Of a stretch of DNA of 64,000 nt, positions 11,397-22,566 are shown in pieces (the stretch's first letter is position 1; every line of letters begins with the position of its first letter). Origin of the DNA: Ypsolopha sequella. Taxonomy: Eukaryota > Arthropoda > Insecta > Lepidoptera > Ypsolophidae. The stretch spans positions 12,699,501 through 12,763,500 of the forward strand of contig OW203992.1 of NCBI GenBank assembly GCA_934047225.1, read 5' to 3'. The notes beneath the pieces are model-generated. The model was not told the origin of the DNA, ran no database searches, and saw nothing but the letters and a program-made list of their open reading frames with translations. Position numbers and translations under genes: made by a program.

Positions 11397-12729
11397 TTTT
11401 CTACAAAATTAATCTATGACGCTGCACAAATCCGTATCTCAGCCTATCGAGGGCCAGCAACTTATCCAGTTTGTTCCCCGAGATCTACAAGACTCTTCCG
11501 AATTAGAAGAACTGAAATATGTTTAGTGCAGGGGTTCTTGAACGTTTGGTAGTCACGGGCCCTTGCTAAAATTCAAAAACTGATGGACCCCCGCCAAACC
11601 TAATTACAGGGGAAGTAATAACTACTTTTTAGTAAATACAAAAATTAATTAAGTATTAATGCACGGCCACGAACATTCGCAAAAAGCAATATTCACCACT
11701 TGCGCGGTAAAGACACAATAGCATTGTGCGGTGCGCAGCGTTCGCTATCAGACATCATGCTACAGACCCCCAAGTTAATACATATTAATACATAAGACAT
11801 AAGATATAAGACATAAGACATTTTTATTCATAATTAAGATTACACGTCAAGAAATTGTAAAATTATTTAGCATTCATTGCATACAGCTACAGAAGTAGTC
11901 TTGAAAAAAATAACACAATACCAATTATAAATTAATTCTTCAAAATTAACTATATTAGTAATAAAAAATATAAAAATGTAAAAATTTAAAAAAAGAAACC
12001 CTAGCTTAGTGGAACTAAATGAAATGTATCTAAATAGGTGTCTGTAAATGGTTTAATTCTATGTCTTTACTTCATCCATCTTTTCATTGCTAATATCGCG
12101 AGTATGTTTGCTTAAAAAAGTCATTGAAAGGAAAGGTCATTAAGCTATGTGGTTTTAGTAAATGTTAGTTATACATACCCATAGATTTCATGGCAGAGGA
12201 GAGAATAAATACTAAATCTTTTCTGCCTACCGACAAAACGGGCGATGTCATCTAAATAGAGTTATCAAATTAAAACTTAGATAAATAATAGTCAACGATT
12301 TAGTACCTAACCACAAGCTAAGCATTGTACTCGAGTGTGAACATTTCCGCAACTCGAGTGTCCTTCTCATAGAGATACCAGTTTTAGAGCTACAAAACCA
12401 CACAAATACGGTGATTCCAAAGTTTGATACAACCCAGGTTCAGGTTCTTGTTGTAAATAGCGTGAACCTTCGTCTATCTGACTAATTTAGATAGATAGAT
12501 AGCTAAAAACATTCATTAATTTATAGTTTATTCGGTACAAAACACACAAATTAAAAGATTATATGAAAAAACAGTACACAAATCAAAAATAAAAACTAAT
12601 CAAACATAAAATACAAAGATAAAAGACACACATTATTTCGTTTGTCGCATGCACTGTACAAACTACATTGGCCCTGACTCAGCAAAATGTTGCAGATGAA
12701 CCTGTATTCTGCTAACACCGATATCACAC
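11397..12729. other. Mostly unassigned; possible hAT remnant at 11529
   Basis: CAGGGGTTCTTGAACGTTTG near 11529 and GGACCCCC near 11586 resemble hAT-type terminal sequence, but I find no matching opposite end or target duplication, so I leave it unassigned. The rest is low-complexity AT-rich DNA. Confidence 0.3.
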
Positions 12730-12887
12730 CGATATAATATGTGGGAAAATTAATGCTGTTTTTGTGCCAAATTTCATGTCTTTATCTTTAACGGTACTAA
12801 AGTTATGAGGCTGTGACATACAGACGGTTGGACAACGGAGTCTCACCATAAAGGTTCCTTTTGTACCTTTTAGGTACGGAACCCTAA
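12730..12887 (-). repeat. Family E ('GGGTTCCGTA') fragment, reversed
   Basis: Read on the minus strand it gives AGGGTTCCGTACCTAAAAGG, GTGAGACTCCGTTGTCCAAC and ATGAAATTTGGCACAAAAAC, the same order as in the copy at 59285. Only the first ~160 bases of the family are present. Confidence 0.75.
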
Positions 12888-13280
12888 TAATAAGATTTGG
12901 TCTGATCCTCTCCCCCCCCCCTCTAAATGATCAGCCCCCTACCATTTACCAAAATACCAAGATTTTGTGGGTTTGAAATGAAATTCTGGATCACCTTGAA
13001 ATGGTGAAATTTTGTTAGTTCGAAACCCACAAAAATGGTGGCCTATTATATATCTTTAAATAATGTGATACCTCTATGGTTCCTTTGCACGACCGCTCTG
13101 TTTGTGTGCCGATGCCGCCACAATGCAACTTGTGTGTTTGCCGGCTGCACGCTTACCCTCCACTCCTAATTGGCCAAAGTTCTAACGTTTTCGGACAATA
13201 TGTGGAAGTTGAGTTTAGATCTACTTGTAGTTTGGAATACATGACGCAAGATGCTGTTATTTGAACAATACTCGAAATTA

Positions 13281-13405
13281 TTAACGGGACACCTAACGCT
13301 AGGACATCACTAACGCTAGGTTTTCAAGGGTTTATTGGAAGAAACTAGGTCTCTCCTCATATTGAAGAAAATATATTTGATTTATTGATCTTTTATCTAG
13401 GGATT
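13281..13405 (+). repeat. Dispersed repeat 'family C', copy 2
   Basis: From TTAACGGGACACCTAACGCT through AAGAAACTAGGTCTCTCCTC to GATCTTTTATCTAGGGATT. The inverted copy at 20611-20726 has the same two ends, so this is probably the complete ~120-bp unit. Confidence 0.7.
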
Positions 13406-13515
13406 ATAGTTATAAACAATTTTTTAAGGTTTATACTTTTGTCAAAAAAAAAATATTTCCACCCTCTTTTTTTTAGTTTTCAAACGTTCGTTTCAAGAAC
13501 GCGGTTTAGAGATCA

Positions 13516-14360
13516 ACTTTTTTTAACCGACTTCAAAAAGGAGGCGGTTCTCAATTCGACTGTATGTTTTTTTTTTTTTTTTTTTGTCGTTGTTGCTGCA
13601 TAACTCCGTCATTTCTGAACCGATTTGAACAATTATTTTTTTGTTTGAAAGAGTGTACTTTCAGGTAGGTCCCATTTTGGGTTTGGTCATGATCTGATGA
13701 AGGTCTTCAGAGATAGGCAGTGGAACTCCTCAGAAAATGACAGCATACCTCTCGAAATTGAGGTAATCGCTTTGTACCTGAGTGCTGATTACAAGGTATT
13801 ACTTGAAAATTGACATTCTTCCACCTGACCTTCGATCCTGGCTTCATCACCATTTTCACCATACAACTCCTCAACGGATCAGAGCACATAACTCGAGATT
13901 GCGGCAATCACTGCGTTAGGGTGCTAACTCAAGGGTATAACTTGGAGATTATCAGAATACACTCCTGACCTTCGATCCTGGCTTCATCACCATAGAACTC
14001 CTCAACGGATGACAGCACATAACTTTGGATTGCGGTAATCAATTTGTGTTAGGGTGCTCATTGCAGGGCATTGCTTGAAAATTGCCAGTATACCCACCTG
14101 ACCTTCGATCTTGGCTTCATCACCGTAGAACTCTTCAACGAATGACAGCACATAACTCGAGATTGCGGTAATCATGTTGTGTTAGGGTGCTGATAGCAGG
14201 AAGCTACTCAAACATAGCTACTTATACTGACTTGAACTTCGTTTCATAGTAACACCACGTTTGCAAGAACTGCCCATACTTCACAATTTAACCCAGCAAC
14301 ACTAAAAAATGTGAAATAAAATAAACTTTTAACAAAAAAATAGCAACCGACTTCAATAGT
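13516..14360 (+). mobile_element. Lepidopteran 'AACCGACTTCAAAAA' repeat containing a minisatellite
   Basis: TTTTTTAACCGACTTCAAAA with GGAGGCGGTTCTCAATTCGA at the left is a repeat end I recognise from lepidopteran genomes; AGCAACCGACTTCAATAG near 14342 may be the other edge. Between them lie roughly four tandem units. CTGACCTTCGATCCTGGC begins units at 13825 and 13965, a variant begins at 14098 and another near 14227, so the period is about 129-140 bp; a more diverged unit precedes 13825. The units are non-coding. Confidence 0.6.
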
Positions 14361-14458
14361 AACAGCAGTCATTCACTAAAAAGTTAATAATAATTCTATA
14401 AAGACCGATGGTACCGAAGCAACACTTTTGCTGACTTCTTTCTTCCTGAAACAATATG

Positions 14459-14530
14459 TTATCTAGAAGTCGGCGTATTTCCTACGATACAGCAACATAA
14501 ATACCAATATAAGACGCCGACTTCTAGATA
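14459..14530. repeat. Perfect 17-bp hairpin
   Basis: TATCTAGAAGTCGGCGT and ACGCCGACTTCTAGATA flank a loop of about 37 bases. No relative seen in the window. Confidence 0.75.
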
Positions 14531-14639
14531 TAATTTATATCTCCTTGCGATGGATAAATCGCCAAGTGTTGAAAAATAGCAATTTATGTCTGTCATAGAA
14601 ATTGTAAATAGTTTTAGAAAATTCAAAGAATTTATTTTC

Positions 14640-14690
14640 AGGCAAGAGGTTGCAGGTTCAAATGCTAGCCCGAGGAATTTTTTCACAAAA
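14640..14690 (+). repeat. tRNA-like B-box fragment of repeat family H
   Basis: GGTTGCAGGTTCAAATGCTA followed by GCCCGAGGAATTTTTTCA matches the internal segment of the element at 57202-57444 (GCAGGTTCAAATCCTGGCCC, GAGGAATTTTTTCA). The flanking inverted repeats are missing here. Confidence 0.55.
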
Positions 14691-15224
14691 TATTGTTCTG
14701 CCTTAAGGTTAATAACGAAAAGAAATTCTTGGAATCATGTAGTTCGAAGATATTAAATTGATAAATATTTCGCTAGGAAGCCGCTGTAAGAATTTATGGA
14801 AATATTATAAAAGTTTCATAATAAGCCTGTATTGTAAGCTTTTTTTTTTGCCAGGTGTACTTTTCGTAAAAGTAGAAAACCTTCGACTTGTTATTTTTCT
14901 TATTATTTCTTCCTTTCTTCTCAACGGTATTACAGACCTAATGAATCCAAACTTTCTTTTTTTTTAAGCTTCTATATTTGTAACGTAAAAATACAAAGAA
15001 AAATGTAAGTGAAGTGTACGTCAAGCCAAATGTAGGGGTTCGGGTAACGTGTATGTTTTATTAGGATATAGAGATAGTATATGTATTTGATTATAAGTTA
15101 CCTATTGATGTATTTTATAATATTATAATATAATATTTTACAATCAATTTTATTTTAATATATTCATAAAAGCACTACCCTTGACAAGTTCAACATCGCC
15201 AAAGGTTAGCTGGAAGAAAATTTT

Positions 15225-15300
15225 AACAAGCATTAAGCTCGCCTTTGTGCAATAAAGAATTTTTAATAATAACAATAATAAAATAACAAATTTGTTAGGT
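15225..15300 (+). repeat. LINE 3'-end relic with (TAA)-like tail
   Basis: AAGCTCGCCTTTGTGCAATA followed by an A/T-rich run of TAATAATAACAATAATAAAA looks like the 3' terminus of a non-LTR retrotransposon. AAGCTCGCCTTTGTGCAT recurs near 39849. Assignment rests on resemblance to lepidopteran LINE tails. Confidence 0.4.
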
Positions 15301-15690
15301 TACTCATGCGAATATCATAAAATGGCGTCCCACGCACTCACCTTCAATAAATTATAATATACAATAAATTATATTGGAATATACAAATGCTACCGCAATA
15401 ACATAAACCCAGATGGGACTTATCTTTGTGAGATATTCAAATTCAATCCTCAAATTGACTTGATACAAAAGGCAATTAATGCGGGGTTGGCAGAAATTTC
15501 ATTTTGCTCGATAGACACTTCTAAGGTATTGTGGCTTAGTGAATATTATAATGTTGTATTTTAATGAGCCTCTCGAATAACTCCACTTAAGTTCAAATGA
15601 TAATTATACTATTAATTTTGCTTATTGGTTTTTGATTTATGGTTGAGGAAAGTGGCCCACTTTGCGCTCGTATGACTATTATAAAAGAGT

Positions 15691-15858
15691 CAATGGTATC
15701 GATTCGGCATAACACGTCTTAACTTATTTGACAGGACTAACCTTATTTTAAGCGTCCTGTCTTTTTCTTTCTTTATCGAAAAGACAAGGACAGAACGCTT
15801 AAATTAAGTTTAGTCCTGTCAAATAAGTTAAGATGTGCTTCACCAAATCGGTACCATT
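15691..15858. mobile_element. Palindromic MITE 'family A', complete copy
   Basis: CAATGGTATCGATTCGG at the left and CCAAATCGGTACCATTG at the right are the outermost inverted repeat; inside are TTGACAGGACTAACCTTATT and AGTTTAGTCCTGTCAAATAA. This copy defines the outer ends best. Confidence 0.8.
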
Positions 15859-16451
15859 GTTGTACAGTGAATTAATTTATTTCTCAAAAAGGTCCTGCAA
15901 TAAAAACATGCGTTTGCTACAAGAGTCATTCTGGATCTTCGCCCAAATAAGAAGTACCTTGAATCACAAAACATTTGAGCATCAAAAAGGCAGGCCATAA
16001 GTTTAAATAGACTGAATTTTCACACATCTCCTTTAGTGCAGCGACTTCTCTGGCCCGCATCAGAAGAACTTGTAAAAGTGCAACGACTTTTCCGAAGCAG
16101 TTCGAAAGTGCTACCGCGAGTTTTCCCGTAACTACTTTTACATGAGGTACATATTCGTGGGTAGGTACCATATAAGTAGTAATTGAGATCTGATAAAAAT
16201 CTTTAAATACATGTGCTACTGATCATAATGAATATTTTATTTAGTACTATAATTGTGTATGTTTATTTATTATATGTAGGTATAAAAGTTTTTGTAAGTA
16301 TTAATTTAATGTAAGTATGCTATAATGAATTTTATATGTAAGTTTACGTCTTAGATAAGTATATTTAGGTTTATATTTATCTCGATCTCCTTTCTTTCTG
16401 ATTAGCATTTACGCCTTCCTTTTGTTATTTCTTAAACTATCTGTTTGCTTT

Positions 16452-16580
16452 CAAAAGTTGCCTGGAAGATATTGCTATTAGAAGTAAGTGCAGCCTTTGT
16501 ACACCATGTTTGATCATTTGATGTTTTTCTGTATTAATTTGTGTATATGTGCAAAAAGTGTTGTAAATAAACAATTTTTC
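16452..16580 (+). repeat. LINE 3'-UTR relic
   Basis: GTTGCCTGGAAGATATTGCT and CAAAAAGTGTTGTAAATAAA occur in the same order and spacing as GTTGCCTGAGAGATATTGCT and CAAAAAGTGTAGTAAATAAA at 42482-42595. The order and the AATAAA-type end resemble a lepidopteran LINE 3' untranslated region. Confidence 0.5.
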
Positions 16581-16734
16581 TGTTATGATGACTTTATTTC
16601 CTCGGAAAATAATTGCAATTTCCCAAGAAAATTAGGTAAAAGTTTTATTAGTTTGTTATTAAGGGAGTAAAAGTAAAGTTTTCTTTAGAAAGTTGATAGT
16701 AGAGCGCACCGTTTAAGAGGCTATGCAAATTTTA

Positions 16735-16800
16735 TTTTTGTCACTGTCATTCCAAGCGAAAAATCGCGCTGTGCGAGAGGAGCGGATTCAGGACGAAAGC
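16735..16800. repeat. Repeat 'family I', diverged copy
   Basis: CGAAAAATCGCGCTGTGCGA and GAGGAGCGGATTCAGGACGA resemble the better preserved copies at 22567-22660 and, inverted, 61711-61800. Non-coding. Confidence 0.45.
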
Positions 16801-17592
16801 GAAAAATGTTAGTTTTATAATTTTTATAAAAAAACTAAAAAAGCTAGCAAAATTTCAAACATTAAATCTCTAGATATTGTTAAAACACACCTATTTAATA
16901 AAATATGTTTCAGTTCTGTATATGGTTCCTATTCGTGAAACGAGGAGAAAAAGTGTGTTTGAAGACCTCATTTCTACAATTATTTCTTTCGAGGAAAATT
17001 TATCCAAACATGTTTTCCAATTTTAAATCCTTAGATAATATAGTCAAGATGCATATACCAGAAATTGATTATAATTTTCCGTGTATTTCATGAAATACAA
17101 AGAAAAGAAACACCCGTATTTTTTTCGCATATCGCCTTAACTTGTATAGCATAGCACGTCACCTTTACACAATATTACAAAATTGTAACAGAAGTATGTC
17201 TGTACCAGCGAAGATATTTGCAAAAAAAGCTCCTAGATTTTTCCAGCTTATCGAGTCACCCCATCAAAGTACTCGTAGTTTGAAATAAAATCAGGTTTCT
17301 GTTAAATTATATGAAATCCAAAAAAAAGTTCAGTTCAATGTTCATGCAGCAACAACTAGAAAATTTGTGGATATGAACTTACTGAAGACAAAGGTAAAGA
17401 CAAGTTAATTCCAACAAATCATAGTTCATCAGTTTATATGCTTGAAACATAGACAATACAGCCTACAGACTCCTCATAACAGGCGACCGATTTCTGTCAA
17501 CACATCTGACTGAACCAGCAGATACAAGTAATTTTTTTTTCTCTCTTTTTATAAATTTGTGACCTGTAATTGTATATATATATACATATATA

Positions 17593-17859
17593 CAACGTGT
17601 AACAGAAAGGTGACAAAAAGCATATTTGAAGAGCTTATTCAGTCAATGGTATAAAACAACTTTTACTATGGAACAAAACCGGTATCTCGAAAAAAAATAT
17701 TTACTGTTTCATAAAAAATGCAATGCCGCTCGGCCGAAATGTATGGAAGGGCAAATTTTTTTTTTTGAGATTTCTGGTTTGGCTCCATGGTGAAATTTGT
17801 TCTATAGCATTGACTGAATAAGCTCTTCAAATATGGTTACACCTTTCTGTTACACGTTG
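17593..17859. mobile_element. TA-flanked MITE (Tc1/mariner-type)
   Basis: CAACGTGTAACAGAAAGGTG at the left is mirrored by CACCTTTCTGTTACACGTTG at the right, with TA on each side (17591-17592 and 17860-17861). Inner sequences GAAGAGCTTATTCAGTCAAT and ATTGACTGAATAAGCTCTTC are also inverted. 267 bp, non-coding. The TA duplication fits the Tc1/mariner superfamily. Confidence 0.75.
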
Positions 17860-17863
17860 TATA

Positions 17864-18125
17864 CCAGGTGATTTTTTCTCCATCGTCCAAATTTATACTG
17901 AAGGCTTGGTAAGTGATCAGTATCATTGATCAATAACAAATTTTGCGAAATTCAATAAATTAAATTTTGACTTCTCATAGTAATTCACTCATGACTGGGA
18001 GTGCATTACTATGGAAAGTCGAAATTTCAAATTATGAATTTCACAAAAAATGTTATCGATCCATGATACTGATCACTTACCAAGCCTTCAGTATTAATTT
18101 GGACGATGTTGAAAAAATCACCTGG
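17864..18125. mobile_element. Second TA-flanked MITE, abutting the first
   Basis: CCAGGTGATTTTTTC is mirrored by GAAAAAATCACCTGG, with TA at 17862-17863 and 18126-18127. The arms extend for about 100 bp (GAAGGCTTGGTAAGTGATCA and TGATCACTTACCAAGCCTTC), so the 262-bp element is nearly one hairpin. It sits directly against the MITE at 17593-17859. Confidence 0.8.
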
Positions 18126-18127
18126 TA

Positions 18128-19536
18128 TATAGATATATAATAATTTTTTTCTCAATTCTAATAATGCTGTTTAGTAAACAGTGTGAAATTGAAATGATAT
18201 ATTTTTTAATTTTATTATATTTTTAAGAAATTTGTGTTAACTGTCAGTCTAGATTTTAAGCTTAGATTTAAGTTAGTTTATGTGTATGTTTAAATTGTTA
18301 AATTTGACTAGTTCTTTGTAATTTCTCTTGATGCTAATGTTTTCTGATAATGCTGTGTTCACCTGTCGTTGATGGCAATACCAGAACAAGGCCCAATGTA
18401 TATCTACGAGTATATGTAGTTTGTGTTGACATTGTTGGTGTACCTTTTTGATAAATAAATACAACTCGCCACTCCAAAATTATATGTTTCGGTTGGCCAA
18501 ACCAAAATGGCTTCTATATTCATTACGTTAGAGTCTTCGTCTTCGGAAAAGATAAGTTTGTGGCGCCATACATAAGATTGGAAGAGCCAATAGGATTGCA
18601 GTATCCCGTTTCGATTGTTGACAAAATTATTTGTACGCAAGATGTTGAACAATAGACGTCTTTCTGGACTGTATTGTCTATGGTTTGAAACTAGGTTGGT
18701 TTGATGCGGGAATACTAAGAGAAAGTACCATTTCGTGTTTCGAAGCTTTGAATAATCTACTATAGGTAGAGAGAACCACATGTGAACGCGCAAAGTAGGG
18801 TTCCAAAAGGCACGTGTCGCATTTCGGAGTAAGATATACGGTTTACTTGATTTGTTCAGTTGCGTATCGTAAACGTGCCGTAGCGTAGGTTCTACCTAAC
18901 AAATATTTAGGGAGCGACGTGACTTTGTGTTTGACGGCGCTTTCAAAATTATGGCCACTGCGGAGATGTTGAATTTTCCACAATGTCAGTGTGCAAGTAG
19001 CTAGCTTTGTATCTAGGCTCGTTTTTTTTTTTATATTAGGTATGTAGGTATATCAGATACACTTATTACAGGTCGGTTTTAATAGAATAAATAATCTATG
19101 TCTTTAGGTAATCATTTTATATGATAAATAATAATATGGGGAAATATGCAAGGCAATAATAAAGGTTAGGTTTACTTTATATTAATAAAAAATACACTTG
19201 AATAAAATAAAAAATATAGGAATAAGGAATAAATAATATTATAAATATTATGTCTCCGCCTTTTCGATTAGTCTTGCTAAGAAGAAGGGCAAAAACTTAG
19301 CAAGATCACATCTTTTTTTCATAATATTAGTTACAAGCAACTAAATGTAAAAAGTAAGCCTATACTTTAATTAAATAAAAAGAGATCAAAAATACAAGAA
19401 AGGAGAACTTTATGTCATGAAGGAATAACAATATAATACCTTTGTCGTCCTGTCCCATATAGTCCTTCTGCTTTTACAGTCAATTTCATCTTTTAACAAA
19501 TTAACGCTAATTCCTAACAAAAGTTAGGAAATTTTA
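18128..19536. other. Unassigned; possible LINE tail at 18440-18480
   Basis: Minus-strand TTTATTTATCAAAAAGGTAC followed by ACCAACA resembles TTTATTTAAAAAAGGTACACC at about 60800, a possible shared LINE 3' end. An open frame of 129 codons at 18404-18793 (-) shows no recognisable domain. The rest is AT-rich DNA. Confidence 0.3.
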
Positions 19537-19878
19537 TTAACTACTTGTATGACAAAGATCACTATCATAATCCCATGCTGTATTATCGTCTAAGTAATCA
19601 TTTATTTTATAATATGCCTTCTTGAATAGGCCCTGCTTAATAAACAGTTCAAACAGTTCAAAATTATTCTCTGACAAGTCTGTAAGGACCTTTGGAAGTT
19701 TGTTATAAAATCTTATACCATGCCTTGGCGAGTCTGATTTTTGGAAAAGCCAATTTATGCTTATTTCTGGTTTCTTTACAGTGTTACTCACCAAGTCTTG
19801 CCAAAACTCAACAACTTTTAACTTTTGCAAATATAATTTAATCCCCCAATAATTAAAAACGGAAGAATAAAGTTCCAT
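19537..19878 (-). pseudogene. C-terminal remnant of a LINE reverse-transcriptase protein
   Basis: A 113-codon minus-strand frame. Its middle, SPRHGIRFYNKLPKVL (about residues 50-65), followed by a spaced FELFELFIKQGLFKKAYY and a terminal NDYLDD, matches the pattern at the extreme C-terminus of many insect non-LTR retrotransposon polyproteins (H-G-I/V-R-F-F/Y-N-K-L-P, then a helix, then A-Y/F-Y-S-x-D/N-E-Y/F-L). The RT core and endonuclease are absent; upstream sequence gives no continuation. Downstream, on the minus strand, is an AT-rich stretch consistent with a 3' UTR. The assignment is from memory of the family pattern. It is unrelated to the LINE at 44.2 kb, whose C-terminus differs. Confidence 0.6.
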
Positions 19879-20303
19879 TTAAAATGAAATAAATAAAATC
19901 ATGATTAAAATACCATTTATGCAAAGCAAACCTCTAATGGAAAACTAAAATACTAATCAAGTCAAACGTTATTTTATACAGTTTGACGCGAAGATATTTT
20001 TGGTGCATTGCCATGCCACTACTGCGTTATATTTAGCAAATATAATTTGAGCCAATTTGGATTAAGAGGATGGTCTACTCTAGCAACTTTTTTTATTACC
20101 CGTTCAGCACAATAAGTCCAATGGCAAAGACCTTATTTGCTTTTGATAGACGCGATTATATGTTTGCTCATTGGCCTTGTTTTTCTTGAAAGAACAAATT
20201 GGTGTGTTTTTAGCTAATACTGAAATATTTTGTAGGGAAAAAATGTTGGATTTAAGTAGATTCCCTTCATATTTCTATTTCCTATTTTTTTTTTGACAAA
20301 CTT

Positions 20304-20573
20304 ATATAAGGTCTTTCAATTTAAATTGAAAGTAATTAAGGAGGTGATTCAGTATCGTTAATACATCACATTCTACTGCAAAATACTTTTTTTTGCGCGA
20401 ACTTTTTCTTTACTTATCCATACAAACTGAGTCAGCTGATCGGACCACTTTGTACTGAGAAGTGAAAAAAAAGTTCGCGCAAAAAAAAGTGCTTTGCAGT
20501 GGAATGTGATGTATTAACGATACTGAATCACCTCATAAATTACTTTCAATTTAAATTACAAGACCTTATATAC
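20304..20573. mobile_element. Foldback MITE 'family F', full copy
   Basis: TATATAAGGTCTTTCAATTT and its mirror AAATTACAAGACCTTATATA bound a 270-bp element in which nearly every block is inverted: AGGTGATTCAGTATCGTTAA/TTAACGATACTGAATCACCT and AAAAAAGTTCGCGCAAAAAA pairs. The loop is about 70 bases with CAGCTGATCGG. A diverged copy is at 28506-28735. TA-type target is possible. Confidence 0.75.
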
Positions 20574-20610
20574 AGAATATATTATATTAGTACATTGTTT
20601 ATAAGTAGAA

Positions 20611-20726
20611 TCCCTAGATAAAAGATCAATAAATCAAACATATTTTCTTGGGAGAGACCTAGTTTCTTCCAATGAACCCTTGATAACCTGGCGTTGTTGA
20701 TGTGCTAGCGTCAGGTGTCCCGTTAA
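20611..20726 (-). repeat. Dispersed repeat 'family C', inverted copy
   Basis: Reverse complement of the unit at 13281-13405: AATCCCTAGATAAAAGATC at the left and GTCAGGTGTCCCGTTAA at the right. See the family C entry at 13281. Confidence 0.75.
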
Positions 20727-20749
20727 CTTTGGATAACAAATGAACAATA

Positions 20750-21262
20750 GACGCACGTCCTTTGAACAATAGAGGCACGTACCGATAAGTCACGACTCAC
20801 TTTCACGGCTTTCTATAAACTGTGAACAACAAATGTTGAGACTTCTAATTCTTTAGAAGTAACTAAGAGTAATTTTTATTTACAACTAACCACACAGGAT
20901 GCGAGATAGTAAAAGAGTATTAAATTTTAAAAACATTCACTAATGGGTTCAAGTGTGATGAACACCAGTACTCATTAAAGTGTACCAAGACCATATATAT
21001 TTATTGCGAAATCCATCGCTTGGAATACTCTAATTATTATTAGAGTGCATAACCATCTAGGAATCATCAGAAACAAATTTAAACAAATCCTGGCCCGAGA
21101 AATTAAAAAAAAAAAAATATTTATGCTTTTAAATTTGTTTCTGATTGATTGCTAGTTGGTAATTCACTCTAATAATAATTAGTGTATCTAGACTTTTTAC
21201 CCCATTTACATTTTTTGTGTAAACAGGTGTTCTGATTTAATGACTCTATTATATTTATAACA
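20750..21262 (+). repeat. Repeat 'family G', copy 1, with inserted element
   Basis: CGATAAGTCACGACTCACTT, CTATAAACTGTGAACAACAA, GAGATAGTAAAAGAGTATTA and finally CATTTACATTTTTTGTGTAA and GTGTTCTGATTTAATGACTC align in order with 35893-36290. Copy 1 carries the family H element (21030-21182) between the halves; copy 2 carries a GC-rich insert instead. Confidence 0.65.
21030..21182. mobile_element. Family H element: inverted termini with tRNA-like interior
   Basis: CTAATTATTATTAGAGTG is perfectly mirrored by CACTCTAATAATAATTAG (18 bp). Inside are CAAATCCTGGCCCGAG, a poly(A) tract, and TTAAATTTGTTTCTGATTGA, all shared with the copy at 57202-57444. Here most of the tRNA-like head is deleted, leaving only the end of the B-box side. 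Confidence 0.65.
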
Positions 21263-21274
21263 CAATAGTAAAGC

Positions 21275-22144
21275 CACAAAATAGATACAACCAGAAGGCC
21301 GACTCGACGACGGAGCGAAAACAGACCCACACATGCATAGACGCGTACGTATGATGATCTCGGCAGAATTTCGTATTGGCATTCACCCGAGTATCTTCGA
21401 GATCGTCGTACGTACGCATCTATGTGTGCGTGCGACTTTTTCGCTAGTTATTCGGAGTAAACATTCTGTATGTGGTTATTTTGTAGTAAAGCCGTCCCAT
21501 TCATCAGCCCAAATTATATTTCCTGAACAAAACTTGTTTTCATTCCAGAGCAGCCGAATGATGTACACTATAAACACAAAATACACTAAAATATGTCAGC
21601 TTGCACTGGACCCACTGGTCGTGTAACATTAACTTTAGTTTAACTTTAAATTTAACTTTAGTTAGATATTAAAGCCGATTCTGAAGGCTTTAATTTTAGT
21701 TTTAGTGCTGTCCAAACTAAATTTTCTTCATTGCGAAATAGTTCTTAAAATTAAGGAACAGAAGCTAAATTACTTTGGCAAAATTTAAGTTTTGACAGCA
21801 CTAAAACTAACATTAAAGCCTTCAGAATCGGCTTTATTATTAAGTTCTCATTTTAAGTGAATATGTAAATGTACTTATGAGAAATAAAGAATCTTAAACC
21901 TAAACCTAAATAACCACTTACAGAATGTTTACTCCGAATAACTAGCGAAAACCAGCGCACGCACACATAGACGCGTACGTACGACGATCTCGAAGATACT
22001 CGGGCAGAGAATATAAAGTATTACTAATTTGGGTGAATGCCAATATGAAATTCTGCCGAGATCATCATACGTACGCGTCTATGCATGTGTGCGTCTGTTT
22101 TCGCTCCGTCGTCGAGTCGGCCTTCTGGTTGTATCTATTTTGTG
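21275..22144. mobile_element. 870-bp hierarchical palindrome (foldback element)
   Basis: The left arm (21275-21478), beginning CACAAAATAGATACAACCAG, is the reverse complement of the right arm (21908-22144), which ends CTGGTTGTATCTATTTTGTG. Each arm is itself palindromic: AGACGCGTACGTATGATGAT/CTCG pairs with CGAGATCGTCGTACGTACGC/ATCT within the left arm. The right arm holds a 27-base insertion (about 22005-22031) between GGG repeats that the left arm lacks. The loop contains another inverted-repeat element at 21670-21836. No coding frame of note. A single arm occurs at 5175-5300. Confidence 0.85.
21670..21836. mobile_element. MITE nested in the loop of the large palindrome
   Basis: TAAAGCCGATTCTGAAGGCT is mirrored by AGCCTTCAGAATCGGCTTTA, and AGTTTTAGTGCTGTC by GACAGCACTAAAACT. 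167 bp, non-coding, almost entirely hairpin. Confidence 0.8.
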
Positions 22145-22566
22145 CTATAAACCAAAGCTTCTGTTGCCCGTTAAGTTGAATTACTTACATAATTACAAAT
22201 ACCTTATTATATATTTAATACATAATTAAATATATTTTTGATTTTATTAGTTCTTTGTTATTATTTTAAGTGAGGGTGAATTAAGTTAACAGGGTCGAGT
22301 GGTTTGCACGCCGCAGCCGCCGCAACAAAGGTTCCTCTAACACGTTAATGTTTCAATCGATCCTTGTCCCAAAAACTTTTGTCCCTATTCTGTGATTTAT
22401 CTTGAGGAAACTCAAGGATTGGTTTATTTTGTTTATTCCGTGTCCATTTTTGGTGATACAAAAAGACAACGTAAGTAGCTTTTTTCCGCTTGAATCTGTT
22501 GTTTTTTTTTCTAAGGAACGGCCTTGTTTTCCAGAATAACAAAGCCTATATTGGGTGTTAAGGCGA

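Noticed and set aside
18404..18793. 129-codon minus-strand gene
   Set aside because: No recognisable domain; its C-terminal codons run through a likely LINE tail, so it is treated as a chance frame.
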